Of a DNA stretch of 64,000 nt, positions 22,868-36,144 are shown piece after piece. The notes beneath the pieces are model-generated. The model was not told the origin of the DNA and searched no databases. It saw only the letters and a list, made by a program, of their open reading frames with translations. Made by a program: the position numbers and the translations under genes. Origin of the DNA: Stratiolaelaps scimitus (taxonomy: Eukaryota > Arthropoda > Arachnida > Mesostigmata > Laelapidae); the NCBI GenBank assembly GCA_019614645.1, contig JABWDB010000005.1, forward strand, positions 10,882,001 to 10,946,000, in the 5' to 3' direction. The number at the start of each line of letters is the position of its first letter. Position 1 is the stretch's first letter.

Positions 22868-24583
22868 CTGCAATTTGATTTGTGATATTGAGCCGACAAC
22901 CTTTGAGAGGATGGCCGCCAGAGATGAAATACATAGCACATGGAATCGTCATATACAAACACAGCGGCTGTGCAGGGCGGGCATCGCGCATGAGATTTTC
23001 ACGGCAGCGCCGGACGCAACACCGACGACCGCGCTCTGCTTCAGTGACGACAGCCTGCAGACCTCGGACTGCAGCCTGTATCGGCGGTGTAGTCTGCGCG
23101 AGACATAACACAACGCTTATCACGCTGTATGCCTGTCTGTGTAGTGCACACTGTGTGGAGACTTTGCAGAAATATGGTGAAGAATATAAAGTAGCCGCGC
23201 CGTGGCGGCGACAACATCGGCGATCACGACGAAATCGCGACCGATTTGCGGTGATGAAAATGGAAGAAGCAGAAGTGCTAATAAATATTGCGATTACAGA
23301 ATCTTCCGGCGGCCACCATCCTCGGTGGCCCATAATTGAAAGGGATTTGGAACGGCGAAATCTTACTCGCGGGTTTGTCTGAATCCCTCGAGACGGGCAG
23401 ACACTTGATTGCATGGGTAGGATACGCTGAGATGGCCAGAAACGAATTCGGAGAGCTTTGCATATTGGATTTAACGATTGCATTGAATTTGCTCCTTCGT
23501 TATTGTTGCGGAAAATATATTTTAGCGCATTGTAAGGCTGCTGGTTTGTATGTGGATGTGTGTGTGTGTGTGTCTGTGGCTGATCGTTGAATGCTGATTC
23601 TATACGAATGTGCGTTTACGTGATCCTGCACCGACGTACACCGCCTTGTTGGAGTTAATCATTGGCTTGAGCGTGGAACCGAGAGATTAACTAGAACATC
23701 AGGGCTTGTGAGTCCGGCGGCTTTTAGGAGTTGACTTATTAATTATTCATCGAAAATCGGTTGACATACACGGCTGCGCTGACAGCTGCGTAAATGCGAA
23801 TGCAGTTGTGTGTCCCCACAACTGGATTCCCTACGTGCGACCAGTCGGCGTGTCGTTCGGCCGTCGATCGACCTCATCGTCCCAAGGGAACCCTCCGATC
23901 TCAATGCCGCATCGTCTGTCGTCCGATTCTTTGTGCTGTTTGAACGAGCTCTCTCTCTCTCTCGGTCTATTTCAGTGTACGACGAACTGAAATAACCCTA
24001 TACAATGATGATGTCGAACATACTTCCGTGTGCTAGCTCGCATCGAGATGGCACCTTACATAGGCGCACAATGCCAACTCACATAAGCGTTTCTCGCAAA
24101 TTCGACAGATGGCTGTCCAGCCCTGACTAGACTTCACTGCAACCGATTGCCGCCCGTTCCCCTGCGACATAGTGAGCCGAAATTGACGGGGGGCTGATAT
24201 TACGTGTGTGGAGGCCAAAGGGGAGAACCGAGGAGTGGGAGGACTTCATCGGTGATCATACAAATGACGTATGAAGGATTAACGACTCAATGACCGCTTT
24301 GACGACTCGATGGCCTCTCTCGTACCAAACGATCTCGAAGCCTTTCCCTGAACACCTCCCCCCGGCTCAAGGGGCAACAGCCTTCCTCACCGCTACCTTG
24401 TTTTGGCCGAGCAATTGCATTTTCCGGAGATACATTTACATTCACGGTGTTGTTAGGGGCAAAGAGACACTGGATGATGTTGACCTCGTCAGCGGCGGAG
24501 TCATTGCAGATTCATTTCTGGGGCAGAACGTCCCCCCGTATTCTCCCTTCAAAATTTGTATTCGGAGTCATCCACTGTCATCC

Positions 24584-24633
24584 AGCCTCGGCTTTTACTG
24601 AATTCAGCCGAGGCTACATTGGCTCACCAATGT
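24584..24633. ncRNA. Two adjacent perfect stem-loops
   Basis: AGCCTCGGCT (24584-24593) pairs with AGCCGAGGCT (24606-24615) over a 12-base loop. Immediately after, with no gap, ACATTGG (24616-24622) pairs with CCAATGT (24627-24633) over CTCA. The two helices would stack coaxially in RNA. Both are perfect and neither is a simple repeat. Several 80-100 codon frames also cross this site, none with a known domain. I infer a possible structured RNA element. The pairing is seen, the function is not. Confidence 0.3.
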
Positions 24634-26183
24634 TGGTTGCTGTTCGCCCATCAGTGCTACAAGTCCGTCTACGTATTCAACCGACAATCGCACTGGCATC
24701 GCCCGCTGCGTACGACTGCCGAACAACAACTGCATGGACGTTTACCTGAATTCGAATGGACTCTTGCTCGTGAAGGGAGCACTCTGAAATAGCAGAAGAA
24801 AGAAAGAAACACATAGAAAAGAGTCGGTTAGTTTTGCTATAGTCGAGAACGAGAAAAATAGAGGCCTTCTCCAATGGCTCACACTCAGCTGTCCATCTAT
24901 GGCAGGGATCAAAGCAATAACCACTATAACAACTACTGCTACGAGAACTACCACCATGTACAGTCATTAGCAGCTTGCTGTACCGCTATTCGATTTTGAC
25001 CCTTGGCATTTACCATGAGCACAATCTACAACGATCGACGAGTAAAGGGTGAGCTTGCACTCTACATGAATCCATTCTTCCAACGTGACTTTGACGAACA
25101 AATTCATCATCTGATGAGGTAAAGATTGATGGGCAAGCAACACCACTGGCAGAACCATGCGTGCGGCTGGGGAGCACGAATGGAAAAAAAATCGCTCTCA
25201 AATGTGTTCGACGTTCCAAAACACGAGGAGCCGTTCGTCGGATCGGGCTCTCGAACGTCACTAGGTATTAGCTGTCAGTGCGCCCACTGTGATCTATACT
25301 CCTCATGCGGCCGCTGCCGCTGCTTCTGCTTGATAGACCAGTTACCACTGATATCATGTGGGTATCACCACTGGGCGATTCTGGCTGCCGATTGGATTTC
25401 GTCCCGCCTTGTATCATAGATGTAGTCGTCTCTTCTTTGCGTGACGTGTCCGTGTCATCTGCGACCTCTCTCCCTCTCTCTTTCTCGTTCTCCCTGAGTC
25501 GATCGCGCGCGACACTTCTCTCTCGCGATGAGCGTCGAATCGTTCGCCGGACCGAATCCATCGGCGGGTGAATAGATTGGTAAATGCTAACCGACTCGTC
25601 GGCTGCTTGGCTCACCACGTTAATTGATTTACTGATATCGCCCCCCGCCTCCATCTGGTATTGAAGATTGATGACAAGCCGTGTCTTGGAGGACTGTACC
25701 GTTCAAGACGGCCGTATCGGCGTGTAACATACACAAAACATATCGTGGCAGAGACGAGAGATAGGGACAGCAGGGGCGTGCAGCCCTCCGGCCAAACGAC
25801 CATTCGATGGACCGCATTCGAGGGTCGACAGTCACCGTCGAACTGCAACGGCAAGCTGTCACATATCGACGCGACTCGACACCCTTCGTTGCACCGATGC
25901 CGCCAACTCGGTAACGGTAACATTGCTGGACGCAGCGCAAACTGCTGTGTGTGTGTGTAGCCTATGAGACAAAGGCAACGGCGGCAACGGGAGGACAACG
26001 ATTTGAGAACGAAACATCGAACGCCGTGCGTCTCCTGCGCTCTTGAGCGTTTCGTCCTCGTTGCGTGGTCCGGGACGGCAGCCGTCGTCATCCAACAGTC
26101 GGGGCAAGTCACAAGAGCTTTGTCTACGAGAGCACGTCACGTGCCGGAATGCGCTCGTTGCATTCGACGTACTATTGCCGCTC

Positions 26184-26205
26184 ATATATATATATATATA
26201 TATAT
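26184..26205. repeat. (TA)n microsatellite
   Basis: A 22-base alternating AT tract. Confidence 0.95.
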
Positions 26206-27175
26206 CTAGAAAGAAAGAGAGGGACGCGTTGCATCGATTCATCTCGCGCGATTCGCGATCTATCTATGCACATTGACAAACAATGCTACAGTATCGGAGA
26301 TGCCATTCGCGGTGTTAAAGCAGGCGCGAGCCGCCCAATCATCTGTCTGCGCACGGTGTTGAACGAAAGGCAAGCGGCTCAACTCGTTTGCGAGGCGGGT
26401 TCGAGTGGTCGTCGATGACTGACATGTGTTTAAACAAAAAAAAAAAAAAAGAGAGCGTCACCCATTACTGTATTAGTCGACGCGGTCGCCGGGGACAACC
26501 CCGTCTCTGACCGGGTTAAGTAGCCGCTCGAACGAGAACTGCCAGCGATCTCATCGACTTGCGTCTGGTCTGGCACTTGTCCGTCCACTAGACTCTAGAC
26601 ACATTGAGAGCCACTACAAGCATCACTTGCTATTATCTCTATCTGTTCGCAGTCGCGTTCTATCTGGTCATTCTCTTCGCCGCGCTGCTCTCGAGACTCG
26701 AACCAAATGGCGATGAGACAGGCTGCTAGCTCTTCGATGCTCTTAGCAATGGGCAGGGGGACAGGCAAGCAAGCCGGTCTTCGTTTCGTCGTACACCAGC
26801 CATCGTGTGTATTGGTAAGGCGGCCAGAAGACCAAACCAACACCGGCAGCACCAGCAGCAGCAGCAGCAGTCCTCAAACGTGTCTCTCTGTAGCAGACTG
26901 CTGAGATACACACAGAGAGAGACAGAGAGACGGAGAGAGAGAGAGAGACAGAGAGAGAGCTGTGGCATTGCAAAGTGAGAGCGCGCGGACCCTGCCGAAA
27001 GAGGAAGAAAATGAAGCCAACAGCTGCAGCAGGGCAACGAGACACCAAGACCATTGTGAATAGCAGGAGCAGGCGGTGCAGTCGAACGAGAGAAACCTCG
27101 GCCTACCGCGACAGACGACGTACGCAACTCGTCGTCGCGTACAACCATACATAAATACCATCGTCGCTCATATAC

Positions 27176-27197
27176 ATATATATATATATATATATAT
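27176..27197. repeat. (TA)n microsatellite
   Basis: A 22-base alternating AT tract preceded by TATACATA. Confidence 0.95.
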
Positions 27198-27369
27198 CTG
27201 CTCTCAAATTACGATATGAAGGGCCGCTACTAAAGACCGCTATTACGATTGCCACTCTTGCTGCTTCCACGGGTGGCAGCAGCAACTCTCGTTCTGTCTG
27301 TCCGCGTCGCTCATCTGCGCAGTGTCTCACTCGCTGTGAACAAACAACGGCGAGATGAAACTGATGGCA

Positions 27370-27398
27370 GCGGTGGCGGCGGCGGCGGCGGCGGCGGC
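27370..27398. repeat. (GGC)n triplet tract
   Basis: Continuous GGC/GCG units with one GGT near the start. One plus frame reads polyglycine, with no splice context. Confidence 0.93.
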
Positions 27399-29958
27399 TT
27401 CTTCTCAGTTCGTCTAAGAAGAAAAAGAGGAACAATCTTGTCGATAATTCGCACTTCGACCGCCGCTATTCTATGCTGCTATATATGCTCTAGTTATATT
27501 CTTTCTCTCTCAATCTCCCCTCTACTGCTTTTGGTGCCTGTCGCCCGATCGAGTCCCTTCTTCGCAGGGCCTGGCTTCGTGGCTGGGCCTTGAACAGCGA
27601 CTTGGCGAGCGAGTTCGCCTCTTCTCGACGTTCAGTCCCCACGGTCGACTTGCAGCGATGTTCAATACATTTCAATCATTTCTGTGCGTGTGTTTGTGAC
27701 CGCGTGTGTATCATATATGACTGTGTGAGCGTATTTGTTTGCTGATGTGCGGAGTTGTTGTTGTTTTTTTTCTCTCCTATCACTTCACAATAAACAATGC
27801 GCCGCTGTACTGTACAATATCCGAGCAAACACTGGCGGGTTGGGTGATCCACGGAACTGATCCCCGCCGCGGCGTTGGCCCGTCCACTCCGTCGCCCCGG
27901 CATCGGCTCGCCGCTGGATCGGTGGTCTGATTTACGCGACGACCTTTGCTCTCTCGAGGCGTGCCTGTCGCTCTGCAGAAGCAGCAGCAGCAGCAGCAGC
28001 GGCGGCGTCGGTGGTGGTGGTGGTGGTCACCGGTGGATCTGGAGGGAGCAGCCACTGCGACCTCCCGCGCCGGCCGCACTGACGATGGAGGGGAATTGGA
28101 CTATTACTATGGCTATTGCTATTTCACCGTCTGCATCGGTATGGCCAGAAGACATCATCTTCGAGACGACAACCAAGCGGCGAACAGCAACGGTAGAAAC
28201 GCTGCACGGGCGGGGAATGCACGCCGATTGACCGAATCGTGGAATAGTGCCACAAGACGGCAACATGTTCCACCATGACCGAGGGGATGGGGGGTATGGA
28301 GGTCTCGTGTGTGTGTGTGTGTGTGAGGGGTGGCTAGCTAGCAATTGGACAGTGCAACGGTTATATGGGTACCTGGCTGACTATTTGCATAACGAATTGC
28401 ACCATATCCATCTGTGTGTCTGTCTGGATGAGCGCGTGTGTATGTATATCTACGGTCAGCGATGTAATGGCTCGATGTGAACTGATCGGCCAGCTACTTC
28501 TCTAGGCAGAAAAGTGGAAATATATTAACGGCATATGTTAGCAGCTTCAACAATAGCACAACAGATACAATGATGCTATATAACTTTGGGGGATATCGCA
28601 GCGCGAAATCTCACTCGCATCTCCGATATTCTCCACCATTGGACCATGATAAAGGCGTTTTTGATTTGACTTCATACTGTCAGCTCTCACTATCTAGGTA
28701 ACATTATCGAAACTGACACTTGCTCTATGTTACATCGTCAGGTACAGCACACACACACCCACACATCATGTACTTCATCATTTAATCGCTACAAATATAA
28801 TACATAAAGCAAGTATGCTTATTGAGCTCCTAAATAATTCAAGCAGATTGTCTAGCCTTGACGAAATGTGGTTACATATATGTGCGTACATATACAGTGT
28901 CGATCGATTTGCATTCTCCGTTTCGTCTATACTCGTCTCCGCCAATTCCAAACGCATGGGTACGTTTGAGAGATGGTGTCATCACCCCCCCCCTCCCCGA
29001 CGTGCCTCGATGTTACTGCGAGTTCTCGACACAGCATTGTCCTGTCGTCATATACAATCCGCTCGTAGTGTACCGTCGTTTTCACGTCATCACTACTCGG
29101 CCGCTGGCGCTGATTTGAGTTCTGGACATAGACAGCATTGCCTGGTCTTTATACACATGTCGTGATCTCCACCGACCGCAGTGCCGGCCCACCGCGACCT
29201 GATCCGAGCGAGATCGGCACTCAGATGCAGTTGTTCGCCAGCCTACTTCGTTGGCATCGCCCTTACCCCATATATCGCGATCGCGTGGAGCACAACAAAA
29301 CAGAATGTAGAATACGAATCGTATGTGGAAAAGACCGAGAGAGAGAGAGAGAGAGAGTGTAAATGAACACGAAGACTACCAGCTCCTCTCTGCCATGATG
29401 TCCATGAGGTATCGTCGATTTTTCTGAGGGCGACACACAGTCAGGCCGACCGACAGCAGAAGCCAACAACGAACAAACGAAACACAGCCAATGAAATCGT
29501 CGGAGCTGGCCAAGAGCCGAAGGTGTCTTGTTGCCGACAAACGGGATGGCGATTCTCGTTGGCGTACGGCGGTCCAGTCAGACACAAGATGACGGGACGC
29601 GACGAGGACGATCGTGAATGAGACCAACCGGTCAAATGCCGCTATCTCGTCTCGCATGTTCCCCCTATCCCTCTCTGCTCACTCGGATAGAATCCCGCAC
29701 TGTTCTCGATAGATCACATCGGCCAATCTCCTTGCATTCACTCTCTGGCGATTTTTGTCTGTGTTTCTCTCTCTGTCTCTCTCTCTCTCGACTCTCTCTC
29801 TCGCTATTTCAGCCACCATATAGCACCTTCTTCATCGCTGCTCGCTCCCTTGGCGTCTTTACACTTTACGCGCGCGGTCGCGATTTTTCCACTGACAAAA
29901 GCGGTCGCTTGTTGGCTCGCTACGCGACGCGTCGCTTAGCGCCGCACGGGCAGCGCCG

Positions 29959-29978
29959 GCGGCGGCGGCCGCCGCCGC
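29959..29978. repeat. 20-bp GC palindrome in (GCC)n
   Basis: GCGGCGGCGG meets its complement CCGCCGCCGC at 29968/29969. It is a direct consequence of adjoining GGC and GCC triplet runs. Confidence 0.9.
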
Positions 29979-32169
29979 TGTCGCCGCTGTTCGACGCCAT
30001 TCGACGGACGGCTATTCTATCGCGAATAGCCCAGACGATAGATCGCGTTGAGCGCGTGCACCAATGCGGGGGCGTTGATGGCACCCCGCTAGCGAAATAT
30101 AATATCGAACAACTTAGAGAAGAGATCATTTGCTGATAGTCGATATGCGTGGGCTCTCGGATTCGGCTGGTATAACGGATAGACGTACACAGATACAGAC
30201 TGGCTCGCCGGTTGAGGCAGCCGGCCGCGAAGGAACATACGAACAGATAGACAGATGAATGTGCGGGCAGAAATCGGAACTAAGGGAGCGAGACAAGGGT
30301 GTTGTTGCAGCAGCAGCCGCCGCCACCGCCGCCGCCGCTGTTTGAGGTGGTGGTTGTAGTGGTGGCCGTTGTGGCAGTGGTGGTGCTTGTGATGAACGAG
30401 GCAGCAGGACCCTCCGATGAAAATCCGTGAGGACGTGGCCGGATCGACGATGAGCATCAGTCGATGATGGGTGCCGTAGGGCTACATATATACGTCACAC
30501 GTCATCCCGTCTCGATGACCACGAGCGGGCAAAAAAAAAACACCAAGAGCGTGTTCTCGCCAACGCTGCTATACAGCTTATAGTAGGAATTTGTTTCACT
30601 GCTGTTTATGAGGAAACTGTATTGTTTGTGAGGAGAAATCAGTTTCGTAGATTCAACGTTCTTATCGATTTGCCTGCCACCTGTGGAAGCCACTCGAGTC
30701 CGCCGTACCCCTATGGCTATATTCCGTCATCTCATTCCTTCCATATTCCATTACTATAGCTTAGTATGGTAGTAATAATAATAATAATAACAACGTGGTA
30801 TCGTGTAAGGCAAATCGTCACCGTGGGACGCTTCTCCAGACAGGTCGGCGGTGCTTTCCTTATTTTGCTCTCTTTAAAGAATCCGCTACACATTTAAGTG
30901 GCACATTAATGCCAGTATCGACTTCATGCGAGTCACTCGACTCACAACGCCAACAGCTAATAGCGAACAGGCGTGTACGTCTTACTCACACAGGCACAGG
31001 AGCATGGAACATGCAACGTAGCTAAACACCGAAAACACTGTTTCTCAGCGTCACCTTCGCTTTGTCGCGTCACGGCGAAATAACATCGGCTTCCATGATC
31101 CAGCCGACCTATAACATCGCCGTTCCGAATGAAAATTTCGACAACATGTGTCAATGTGAATATTTGCACCGCCGGAGCTATTTGAGCAAGGGTTAAGCGA
31201 TCTACATCTGTTCTTTGCGCGAGGGGGGGGGGTCTCCCGCCAAAGCCGCGGCAAGCGACCGGCCACACGACGACATAATGATGACGATGATGATGATGTG
31301 AGCGCACGGCTCGAAATTGATAGCTCTCGAACGCTGCTCGGGAGCCGGAACCTCACTGATCGTTGCTGATGTTCCGGTCGTCGGATCGAGTTTTCCTCGA
31401 CGGAACAATTTCGCGTCGCAATCGCGTGCGATCCAGCCGTCGAGTGCCCTCCCTATGTATCGCAGTGCAGACGGCGGCGGCGGGCTCGCTAAGGTCTTCG
31501 CCGAGACTCCTGCGCGGGCGGCAGCAGATGCTGGAAACGGTGTTGATTTCGAAGAGGAAAAAATAACGCTATCCCTCCAGGTGACTTCAACAAAGACAGA
31601 GACATCGTGGGCAACCGCGACGCCGTCAGCCAACAAACAACAAGAACGACAAACTGTTTGTCGATACACAACGCCATTACGAACACACATACATGCACCT
31701 ACACACACACATCGCAAACAAACAGTTGCTCTTGTCGCGATATTCTACGATTCGCGTGTAACTGTTAATATTCCAGCTAGCTTTCAGGAGTGAGTGGGCC
31801 ATTCGATGTTGGGTCTCTTTTTTTCGTCTCTCGCTCAATGTCGGATCCCTCGAGCTAGATACAACTTTCACTCGGCCGCTGTTCGCCCGCCGTTGACTAT
31901 ATATCTATCGTCTGTGCGCGTGTGTGCGGGCTTGATTTTACTTGCCCGACGTTACTGATTGTACCGCCACGAAGCGGAGCCATGCGCCGCCTCAGTGCGA
32001 GACACCTCCTGACAACAGCATTGTCTCCACGAGGTGTGTCGTTACAGGTCGCGCCGGCAGCGGATGTCAGCGCGCGCGGCTCTATTGCTCCGACTTCGGT
32101 GGTGTAGTTCACACGCGATGGCGAAAATTCGCTGTTCGCGGAGCTCACTCCCTTATTTCTTTCTTTCGC

Positions 32170-32190
32170 TCTCTCTCTCTCTCTCTCTCT
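32170..32190. repeat. (CT)n microsatellite
   Basis: A 21-base CT tract. Confidence 0.95.
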
Positions 32191-32897
32191 TCTGCGGGAC
32201 AGCAACAAAAATAGGCTGACTATTTTGACACCGCGTCCATACTGTCAGTGGCCGTTGCTGTGATTGTTGTTGTCGTCATTGATCTAACCGTTTTCTTGTG
32301 TGAGAGCGCCCCCGCCCGCAGAGCAGAAACAACAGCAACGGCGACGAATTTCGAGGACATAACGACACCATCGAACCGAACGAAGAGTCAGCCCACGTTC
32401 GTGCATAACAAACTGTGCACGCCACCGGAGTGGTCGCGGTACGGTTTGCGCGCGCCGCATAGATGGTTCGCCAGCCCCCGTTCACCCTTCGGCCTTAGGA
32501 GAAGAATTCGTAGACTTCTTGTTCATCTTCTACTGCCTGGCCGGACACGACTCCGCTTAAATATTGAATAGCTTGCATGATGCGTATTGCCATATCGTCG
32601 ACAACGAGAGATCGCCACCATAATGCAATGATATGATAGCTATCAGGCCGGCGTCAAGCGTTGAACTGTGTACGCGTGTGTGTATGTGTATGCTTGATGC
32701 TGATGTATTGCTTGTCTATCTCATCTCTACGATCAACCTGAACTCGGTAATAGACTACAGGGTGCGCAGTTGTCGACATACAGATTGCTATAGTGAATGA
32801 ACTGGACCGACAGGCAGCGAGAGAGAAGATGCGCACGAGAGCTGATCGGCGATTCGACCACCAGCAACAATTCGACAATAACAAAACAACTAAGGAC

Positions 32898-32898
<1 letters not shown>

Positions 32899-32940
<42 letters not shown>
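32899..32940. repeat. (TA)n microsatellite, longest in window
   Basis: Forty-two bases of uninterrupted TA. A second TA tract follows at 32971-32987, separated by unique sequence. Confidence 0.97.
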
Positions 32941-32946
<6 letters not shown>

Positions 32947-35066
32947 CACGTTCTTGGGCGTACCGCAATGTATATATATATATATATCGGCGAACTGGAG
33001 ATTAATAGCGAAGACGAGGAAGACATTTGGCTCGACAATATTTTTGCTGTCGCAGTCCTCAGACTGACCAGCCAAGCAAATGTCACACTAGTTAGTATTG
33101 ATGGCATCGGAAGTGAATACTATGGACGAACTCGTAGGTAGCCAGCTTTCCTTGTAGACCGCAGGTGTTTGTCCCACACACTTACACCCTTATATATATA
33201 TATATGCAGTGTGCACTTGCTCGAAGAACGAGACGCGCTAAAAACGACTAAACGAAATTCGCATATCTCAGAGATGAAATATTGCACAGGCTGGCTGTGT
33301 TGTCGCTGGCTGACTCGCCGGAATGGCGAATGATGGCTGTAGCAACGGTGTCACGAGGTGTCACCGGTTTCACATGGTGTGGTGTCGTGTCAAGCGACGA
33401 TTCGCGATGTCTTCTAGCGCGTTTCCATCTCGATGCCTCTCCACAACAGAAGGCGGAGAGGCAAAAAAGAAAGCCAACAATCTAGACACACAATAGAGAG
33501 TTGTTTAGCGCTGGCGCGCGCGCGCACGCGTGTAGAGATTGCGAGCCGCGTTGCCGACGACCATCGGAGACCAGCCAGTGCCAGCAGGCGTAGTCGCATA
33601 GTCCTACTGTAGCCCGCCGAACCAACAGGCCACTGCGGACCACAGGGAAAGGAGGACTCTCTGTATCACCCTGCCACGGCTGCCGCAGCTACCGCGCGGT
33701 GACGCATTTCAAAGGACAGCAACAGCAGCAGCAACCCGAAGGGTTTCGATTAGCTTGCTCAGGTAGCAGCGTTCGTTTCTGTCCACTGGACGCCACTCTT
33801 TATATATTTCTTTCTCCTCCGAAGACGGTAGATCAGTTCAGTGTCTACCTGATTTGCTTTTCTCTCCTCCCATTAATTCTCTCAGTCACCGCATACGGAT
33901 GCGGCTATCGTCAGGCTGCGTTCAGTGGCGCTCTCTTGATGTCCGCACCATGTCCGCAAATACTGCGCGGTCCTCATCGAATAGCTGGGTAGCCAGCTGC
34001 TGGCACCATCGCTGAGACTGCGCGCTTTGCCTGCCCGGCTCGCCGAATCGTCGAACAGGCGACCGACCAACCGGCCGACGGCCAAACGGACCTGAACAGG
34101 CTCTAACAGGCCAGTGCACACCGTCAATACCGCTCGCGTTTGCACTTGCAATGCGCGCGGCTGTGCGGCACCAGATCGCTGTCCACAGCAGTCAACAGCG
34201 AGCCACGGCTTTGGCGACAGCCAGAGCCTAGGCTTCTTGTTTCTCGCGCTTCTCTCTCTCTCTCTCCCTCTCTCTGCCCTTCTCTCAAAACAGAGGGATC
34301 ATGAGCAGTGAGCCTGCAAGAACTAATGGGGAACAGCCGCTACTACCTACTGCCCGCCAGCGATATATAGCATAAATATCTACGGGTATCGTAGATGTTG
34401 TTGCCATTCGTCGCCTATGACGCTCCTGCTACTACTACTGTCGGCACGGATACATGAAGACGACGATGGTGGCGGCGGCGGCGGCGGCGATTCGAGATGT
34501 TGCGACGAGAAACGAGCAGTTTCCCTGCGAGAGTGGGGTCAGGGTGGAAGGTAGTGTCTTCACTCTGCTACCTACCCGTTGATCTCTCTCCGGACCCACA
34601 GACCTACACAGTGCTTACCTACAGCATCAGACACATTGTACGACATCAAGTGTTGCCGCAACCGACCACTTGACCACTTGAGCCCGGTCACTTCGGTGCT
34701 ACTGGCGGCCGCAGCGGCGGCAGCTGCGGCAGGCACAGCCGCAGCCGAACAGGCGAACAGCGTAGGTATAACGGCAGATATATTATTCTATATGCAGGTT
34801 CGACCGGCCCAGACGGACGAGCCCGCTCGTCCGGCGAGTCAGCCAGGTGGGTTCAATGCTAACGGCCAGTAAGCACCACACCCCAGCCCGTCCTGGGCTG
34901 CCTTGTAGAGAGACTGATAGTAAGGTACTTAATAGGACGTGGTCGCTCTGCCATCAATGCATCTTTGCAGTTTTTGCACAGTAGAACTAGTGGAACGGCG
35001 TGCGTGAGTGTATTCGATGTCTTGGCGGCGAGCTTGACTATGGCACTGAAAGTGTGTAGACAGATT

Positions 35067-35088
35067 TATATATATATATATATATATA
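35067..35088. repeat. (TA)n microsatellite
   Basis: A 22-base alternating TA tract. Confidence 0.95.
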
Positions 35089-36121
35089 AGCCCTCCCTGC
35101 AGGAAATCTATTTTTGAATGGGAACCAATGTAGTTTATTAAGCAGATTGTCACGGCAGCGGCAATCGACGGCCGACGAGCCGGCCACACCGCGCTGTCGA
35201 GAGCAATGGCGGGGCGAACATCGCCTGCGAGCGAACTCGATAAAGTCGCTGGCGGAGCTGCCGTAGGTCTCTGAACAGCGACACAGCGCAAAATCGCTTA
35301 GCAAAAGCGGGGATTGAACGACGTCTGAAGCCGTTGTCTATAACAACGCAACGACATCGAGAGAAAGTGGCGATACCGAATTACACCACCGACACTGAGC
35401 CGACACAAACCACCGCGTACACAGATCCATGCTTAGTAGCTTCTCATAAATACCCTCGCGCACTCAACAGCAACAGTACAGTAGCACCGACATCTGTATA
35501 GTCTGGCCCGGTCAGTTAGCTGGACAATTATGGCATTCAGAGCTTGTCTACGCGCGACGCCGCATATGTCCGTTGAGAAATGATGATCTCGCTTGGTCGT
35601 TACCTGGGCGCAAGCGCCACCAGAACCATCCGTTGCCATTTCTACGGGTGCTACTTATAGCAGCACAACAACATTCTCGTTGGCAGCAAAACAACTGAGC
35701 TGCCCAGGACAGCCGCGATCTACAGATCTAGTTAACATGTAGATATGTATTTACAATATGTAGCAATGTTAAATACTTGGCTGCTGCTGCTGATGCTGCT
35801 GCGGGATTAGTCGACGTGTACTCGGCCGCGTAATCGAAGTTCTCCGCAACGAGCGATGGTGTTCCACAGTTATTGCCTTGTAAATTAGTTCGTTCAATCA
35901 CCGATCTCCGTCAACGGCATCAAGCTGGCTTGATAATGTTCAATGTTGTCGGCTGTTATCGTTAAACCATAAACTGACCTGAGAATATTCCACGTGAGAG
36001 CGAAGTGTGTGCGCTGTTAAGTTAGTGAAACCTTGCGGCGGACGCACTGTGCCACGCTTCTGTCGTTGCTTCTCCACGGAACAATCAATGCGACGCAATG
36101 ATTAGGGAATTAGTATTGTAG

Positions 36122-36144
36122 GCGCCCAATGCTTCGCAGGGCGC
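36122..36144. repeat. Bulged 9-bp hairpin with UUC loop
   Basis: GCGCCC (36122-36127) pairs with GGGCGC (36139-36144) and, after a two-A bulge, TGC (36130-36132) pairs with GCA (36136-36138) around TTC. The helix is GC-rich and compact. No U-tract or gene is adjacent. Confidence 0.8.

Noticed and set aside
22689..23483. 264-codon minus-strand open frame
   Set aside because: Its last part is Ile-Tyr repeats from (TA)n and Arg-Glu repeats from (GA)n, it begins at a non-ATG codon, and two plus frames are open opposite it.
26390..26410. GGTTCGAGTGG, partial B box on the plus strand
   Set aside because: Two mismatches in the conserved 3' CC and no A box upstream.
26690..26705. Reverse-strand B-box-like GGTTCGAGTCT
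   Set aside because: Ten of eleven positions match but no A-box-like sequence lies upstream at tRNA spacing, and the surroundings are unlike a SINE.
36101..36112. Telomere-like TTAGGG
   Set aside because: A single TTAGGG within unique DNA, not a tandem array.
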